Shown here one piece after another: positions 6,602 to 8,972 of a stretch of 8,972 bases of DNA. The notes beneath the pieces were generated by a model. That model had not been told where the DNA came from and made no database searches. It saw only the letters and a program-made list of their open reading frames with translations. The stretch covers positions 1-8,972 of the forward strand of contig CATOJL010000055.1 in NCBI GenBank assembly GCA_951800155.1, written 5' to 3'. Source of the stretch: an uncultured Bacilli bacterium. GTDB lineage: Bacteria > Bacillota_I > Bacilli_A > RF39 > UBA660. Numbering within the stretch: position 1 is the stretch's first letter; every line of letters starts with the position of its first letter. The position numbers were made by a program, and so were the translations under genes.

Positions 6602-7348
6602 ATGAATAAAGATAAAATATTATATAAAGTTGATAAGCTTTTGGAAATGTATAAAAATGGAGAACTTGGTGGTGAAGTAATGCCTGAGGATGCTAATCCT
6701 CATTTTGAAAAAGGAAGTTTAGAGAATTATTTATATTTTACTTTACCAATGTCATTAAATTATCAAAGAAATTCTTATATACTTTGGGAGAATGCATTAA
6801 AAACTTATGAAGATCTTGAAACAAGATTTGTCTTTAATCCTAAAATATGTTTAGAAAAAACATTTGAAGAAGTACAATATGCCTTAACTAAACATAAAGT
6901 TGCGTTACAAAAGCAAAAACAAACTGAAATTTGGTTATCACTTTGCAATACTTTTATAGAATTATTTGATGGTGATATAAGAAAATTATTTGAAATGCTA
7001 GATAATAATGTAGATGAAATTAGAAATTTTATACAAAAGGACAACAAAAAGAAATTTCCATATTTATCAGGTACAAAAATATGTAATTATTGGCTATATG
7101 TAATTTATCAATATACCGATAAAAGATACAAAGATATTGAAAACTTAACTATTGCTCCAGATACTCACGTCTGCAAAGCAACATATAAACTAGGGTTAAT
7201 TACAGATAATGAGTTCAATTCAAGCAATGTACAACAAATCGTTATAGACAAATGGCAAGAATTGTTGAAAAATACAAAATATAGACCAATTGATATTCAT
7301 ACACCACTTTGGTTATGGAGTCGAAATGGGTTCAAGGAGGTTAAATGA
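6602..7348 (+). CDS. Putative HhH-GPD-type DNA glycosylase-like protein
   Basis: The start is ATG 6602, 6 nt after AAGGTG, giving 248 aa. I do not recognise a named family with certainty. The middle contains FPYLSGTKICNYWLYVI (from about residue 152), which lines up with the helix-hairpin-helix LPGVGxKTAxxxL of endonuclease III/MutY-type glycosylases, placing a possible catalytic lysine at K159. Downstream, IAPDTHVCKATYKLGLI lines up with the VDTHVxRxxxRLG segment, placing the conserved aspartate at D187. The K-to-D gap (28) is wider than in E. coli Nth (18) and closer to the archaeal AGOG 8-oxoguanine glycosylases (about 32, from memory). There is no Cys cluster for an iron-sulfur centre and no signal peptide. 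The C-terminus has a striking PIDIHTPLWLWSRNGF. A base-excision repair enzyme is the inference. It is followed by a gene start overlapping its stop (ATGA), so it was probably the first gene of a two-gene unit. Confidence 0.6.
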   Translation: MNKDKILYKVDKLLEMYKNGELGGEVMPEDANPHFEKGSLENYLYFTLPMSLNYQRNSYILWENALKTYEDLETRFVFNPKICLEKTFEEVQYALTKHKVALQKQKQTEIWLSLCNTFIELFDGDIRKLFEMLDNNVDEIRNFIQKDNKKKFPYLSGTKICNYWLYVIYQYTDKRYKDIENLTIAPDTHVCKATYKLGLITDNEFNSSNVQQIVIDKWQELLKNTKYRPIDIHTPLWLWSRNGFKEVK

Positions 7349-7427
7349 TGATAGAACAAGTTAAAGAAAAAGTAAAGAATTATTAAATAAATATAATTCT
7401 GGTCATGGAATTGTAACCTTTTTTTGA
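7345..7427 (+). pseudogene. Broken small gene coupled to the glycosylase-like gene
   Basis: The stop of the upstream gene overlaps ATG 7345 (or ATG 7348), 4-7 nt after a perfect AAGGAGG (7334-7340), so translation should begin strongly here. The frame stops after 13 codons (MMIEQVKEKVKNY, TAA 7384-7386). Shifting by one base after 7376 continues with KELLNKYNSGHGIVTFF to a TGA at 7425-7427, which suggests a lost A near 7374-7376 and further loss in the T-run at 7419-7425. The fragment starts with a charged helix; I do not recognise the family. The rest of the gene is not found on either side of the IS that follows 10 bp later. Confidence 0.5.
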
Positions 7428-7437
7428 TATATTTTTA

Positions 7438-7445
7438 ATATTTTT
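7438..7445. repeat. Target-site duplication, left copy
   Basis: ATATTTTT directly abuts the left end of the IS and is repeated exactly at 8701-8708. An 8-bp duplication is what the IS1595 family produces. The target is AT-rich, so a chance match is conceivable but unlikely at both exact borders. Confidence 0.8.
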
Positions 7446-7476
7446 CGCTCTGTCCTAATTGGTGGTTGATGGATAT
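7446..7476 (+). repeat. Left terminal inverted repeat of the IS
   Basis: It begins CGCTCTGTCCTAATTGGTGG and matches the complement of 8670-8700 at 29 of 31 positions, the outer 23 without mismatch. The transposase stop codon (minus-strand TAG, 7457-7455) lies inside it, so the last residues of the transposase are encoded by the repeat. Confidence 0.92.
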
Positions 7477-8525
7477 AGATAATCAGAATATATCTTGTAA
7501 AAATCTAAACCACTATAATTAGAATAAACATTGTTTATATTTATGGTTGTAGAAACAGTCATAGATTTTTTAAGTAAGGTATTAATCTGCTTATTATCTT
7601 CAAGAGAAAAATTTAGATACTTATCAAAGCAAAACCAGTCTAAATAACCTTGAAGATGTTTAGTAGAAACACCTCTAAAATGTGACAAAAATTTTGACCA
7701 CTCTGAATGAACAGAATTTATATTAGCTAAAGAGTTATGCTCACTATCAGTATAACCTTTTGCTTTTATTTGTTTCAAATTTAATCTTCTATCTTTTGCC
7801 AACTTCTCGTATGAACTTTTACAGTCTGTCACAAATTTTGTTATTTTGCCTAATTTTGGAGATAGAGATTGTATTGCCATATCTGAAGAAATAGGCCCTG
7901 TCCCCACTATTTCCATAAACATATTATCATTTTCATCGATGGCACTTGCTATACACACTTTATGAGAATTAATTCCTCTTTTAGTGGTACCATTAGATTG
8001 TCTAGGCTTTGAAAATCGTGGCATTTGTTTAGGCTTTGTCCCTTTAAGATTGATAGATTCATAAATTTCATCACATTCTACTTCACCAGACAATTTTATA
8101 TTTTCTCTTTTTTCTTTAAGAGCATTCATCATTTTTTGACGTAAAAGAAAAACTGTATTTTTATTTACTCCCATTCTTTTGGCTGTTTTTCTTAAAGAAA
8201 TTTTATCTTTAAAGCATTTCAAAAAGGTAAGTATTTGATCGTATGTTAGACGAGTTGCAGTGAAAACAGTATTTGTTAAAGCATTAAACTTTTTATAGCA
8301 ATCTTTGCATTTGTAGTTTTGGATACCATCTTTTGTATGACCATATTTAATAACTTTTTCACTTTGGCAATGGGGACAAATAATTTTTTCTTTTTCATAA
8401 CTAGCTGTTCTTGAAATTGTTTTCTTTCTAAACTTAACAATATTAAGGGCTTGCTGCAATTTGGTAATTAACTTTTCTATTTGTTCTAGGACTAAATCAT
8501 ATATATTTACATTTTCTATTTCCAT
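7455..8525 (-). CDS. IS1595-family transposase (ISXO2-like)
   Basis: The 356-aa DDE transposase would cut and join the element's ends. The start is the ATG at 8525-8523 (MEIENVNIYD); the ribosome site is weak (TAGG). A charged N-terminal helix is followed by a zinc ribbon with C50, C53, C73 and C76 (CPHC, then CKDC). A helix-turn-helix-like stretch covers about residues 108-130 (SLRKTAKRMGVNKNTV). The catalytic domain shows D152 (VECDEIYE), D234 (FVTDCKSSYE) and, most likely, E275 (VHSEW), followed by GVSTKHLQGYLDWF, typical of this family. The frame is intact, so the enzyme is probably active. The C-terminus runs into the left inverted repeat. The weak ribosome site and hairpin-filled leader suggest tightly limited translation. 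Confidence 0.92.
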   Translation of the reverse strand: MEIENVNIYDLVLEQIEKLITKLQQALNIVKFRKKTISRTASYEKEKIICPHCQSEKVIKYGHTKDGIQNYKCKDCYKKFNALTNTVFTATRLTYDQILTFLKCFKDKISLRKTAKRMGVNKNTVFLLRQKMMNALKEKRENIKLSGEVECDEIYESINLKGTKPKQMPRFSKPRQSNGTTKRGINSHKVCIASAIDENDNMFMEIVGTGPISSDMAIQSLSPKLGKITKFVTDCKSSYEKLAKDRRLNLKQIKAKGYTDSEHNSLANINSVHSEWSKFLSHFRGVSTKHLQGYLDWFCFDKYLNFSLEDNKQINTLLKKSMTVSTTININNVYSNYSGLDFYKIYSDYLYPSTTN

Positions 8526-8539
8526 TTACATAACCTAAA

Positions 8540-8636
8540 AATACCTTTGATTAGCCAGCCTAAATATCATTTGCTTAAGATGAATTTAGAATAGCTGGCT
8601 AATCAAAGGTATTCCTTTCTAAAATCATCTTAAGCA
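8540..8636 (-). repeat. Two interlocked inverted repeats filling the transposase leader
   Basis: In transcript order (minus strand) four arms follow one another: A (8636-8618), B (8613-8594), A' (8590-8572), B' (8559-8540). B and B' are perfectly complementary over 20 bp. A and A' match at 18 of 19 positions. The two stems interleave, so they form a pseudoknot or exclude each other. B' is followed by TTTA and the transposase ATG 14 nt later. The predicted transcription start coincides with the beginning of arm A, so the whole leader is this structure. A role in limiting transposase expression is inference. Confidence 0.85.
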
Positions 8637-8641
8637 CTTTC

Positions 8642-8670
8642 AGTATACCATATTTTTCTCTAATTGTATA
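8642..8670 (-). promoter_or_regulatory. Transposase promoter next to the right IS end
   Basis: On the minus strand: -35 TATACA (8670-8665), a 17-bp spacer and -10 TATACT (8647-8642) preceded by TGG, an extended -10. The start would be near 8636-8634. The -35 touches the inner end of the terminal repeat, so transposase bound to the end might repress its own promoter (inference). Confidence 0.65.
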
Positions 8671-8700
8671 TACCCACCAACCACCAATTAGGACAGAGCG
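8670..8700 (-). repeat. Right terminal inverted repeat of the IS
   Basis: Complement of the left end, ending in AATTAGGACAGAGCG at the border with the target duplication. Two mismatches to the left end occur within the inner 8 bases. Confidence 0.92.
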
Positions 8701-8708
8701 ATATTTTT
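8701..8708. repeat. Target-site duplication, right copy
   Basis: ATATTTTT immediately follows the right IS end and is identical to 7438-7445. Confidence 0.8.
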
Positions 8709-8730
8709 TGAAAATTAGACTTGATTTTTG

Positions 8731-8842
8731 AAGGAAATAAAACTATCATAGTAATTGCCTTGATGAAGGGCAAATAAAACTATCGAAAGGAGAGGGTGCG
8801 GCCTCTTCTTTCTTTATGCCTTCATCCTACTTTCTATCAAGC
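8731..8842. repeat. Structured non-coding repeat region
   Basis: AAATAAAACTATC occurs twice (8735-8747 and 8772-8784). An 11-bp stem with one G-U pair joins 8785-8795 to 8802-8812 over a GTGCGG loop. It is nested in an outer 8-bp stem (GATGAAGG, 8762-8769, with CCTTCATC, 8819-8826). Another small hairpin, TTGCC/GGCAA, lies around 8756-8772. No coding frame or ribosome site is evident. It is GC-richer than its surroundings and looks like a dispersed intergenic repeat or a structured RNA; the window alone cannot tell which. Confidence 0.5.
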
Positions 8843-8872
8843 AAAAAAGTGCTTGAATTTTTTCAGCACTTT
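8843..8872 (-). terminator. Terminator of the leftward gene at the right edge
   Basis: AAAGTGCT (8846-8853) pairs with AGCACTTT (8865-8872) over an 11-nt loop. Read on the minus strand, the stem is followed by a run of Ts (six in total, 8848-8843) and lies about 30 nt after the stop at 8906-8904. On the plus strand the tail is only ATTTTAAT, so leftward use is favoured. Confidence 0.7.
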
Positions 8873-8903
8873 ATTTTAATCTATTTTTTTTATTATGTCT
8901 AAT

Positions 8904-8972
8904 TTAATTTGCATATTTTTCTATTTTTTTTATTATTTTATTCTGCGTATCTATATAGTTTTTGAAAATTGT
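8904..8972 (-). CDS. C-terminal end of a leftward gene (partial, 22 codons)
   Basis: A minus-strand frame is open from the window edge to a TAA at 8906-8904 and reads TIFKNYIDTQNKIIKKIEKYAN. It is a Lys/Ile-rich helical tail, and a terminator follows at the expected distance. The stretch is short and very AT-rich, so the call relies on the stop-terminator arrangement. No family can be assigned. Confidence 0.4.
   Translation of the reverse strand, partial: TIFKNYIDTQNKIIKKIEKYAN

Larger units (their letters stand above)
7446..8700. mobile_element. Complete IS1595-type insertion sequence, 1255 bp
   Basis: The element is bounded by terminal inverted repeats (7446-7476 and 8670-8700; the outer 23 bp are identical, 29 of 31 overall) and by an 8-bp direct target duplication. 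It carries one intact transposase gene read leftward, with its own promoter and a structured leader. The transposase architecture (zinc ribbon, helix-turn-helix, DDE catalytic domain) and the 8-bp duplication both point to the IS1595 family. Intact ends, gene and duplication suggest a recent insertion. It landed between the broken gene at 7345-7427 and the repeat region at 8731. Confidence 0.9.

Noticed and set aside
8735..8784. CRISPR-like array
   Set aside because: Only two 13-bp copies with one 24-bp gap, no array and no cas genes.

Overview
The window looks like the chromosome of a low-GC Bacillota (Firmicutes) bacterium using the standard genetic code. Evidence for this is the T-box leader, the Bacillus-type hisS-aspS pair, strong AGGAGG-type ribosome sites, near-consensus TTGACA/TATAAT promoters and very AT-rich DNA. 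A class Bacilli/Erysipelotrichia-like gut bacterium is my best guess; the placement rests on gene order and style, not on any search.

Layout. Positions 1-403 hold two divergent promoters. A leftward gene keeps only its first 11 codons (1-33). A rightward consensus promoter (145-173) leads into a T-box riboswitch (about 187-380) that controls hisS (404-1714) and the overlapping aspS (1698-3443). The stem-I geometry points to an Asp (GAC) specifier rather than a His codon. A short terminator overlaps the aspS stop. A second near-consensus promoter (3466-3494) then drives prfA (3520-4578), whose stop overlaps the start of prmC (4575-5285). PrmC methylates the GGQ glutamine of release factor 1, so enzyme and substrate are translationally coupled. 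A terminator follows at 5331-5373.

From about 5374 to the right end the DNA becomes more AT-rich and turns into accessory debris. It contains a serine-hydrolase (beta-lactamase-fold) pseudogene with three reading-frame breaks (5540-5911). A stand-alone C-terminal, PLD-like part of an ORF6N/RhuM-type phage protein (5911-6435) is joined to it by a TAATG overlap. An intact gene follows whose motifs suggest a helix-hairpin-helix DNA glycosylase (6602-7348), and then a broken small gene with a perfect Shine-Dalgarno (7345-7427).

A complete IS1595-type insertion sequence (7446-8700) has landed just downstream, with an 8-bp target duplication (ATATTTTT) and 31-bp ends. Its transposase is read leftward. 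The roughly 110-nt transposase leader consists almost entirely of two interlocked inverted repeats (A-B-A'-B'), which could act as a switch or pseudoknot; this is the most interesting non-coding structure here. The right end holds a structured repeat region, a terminator oriented leftward, and the last 22 codons of a leftward gene entering from outside the window.

I did not find a complete new multi-gene system. The candidates for something new are the transposase leader and the glycosylase-like gene with its broken downstream partner.
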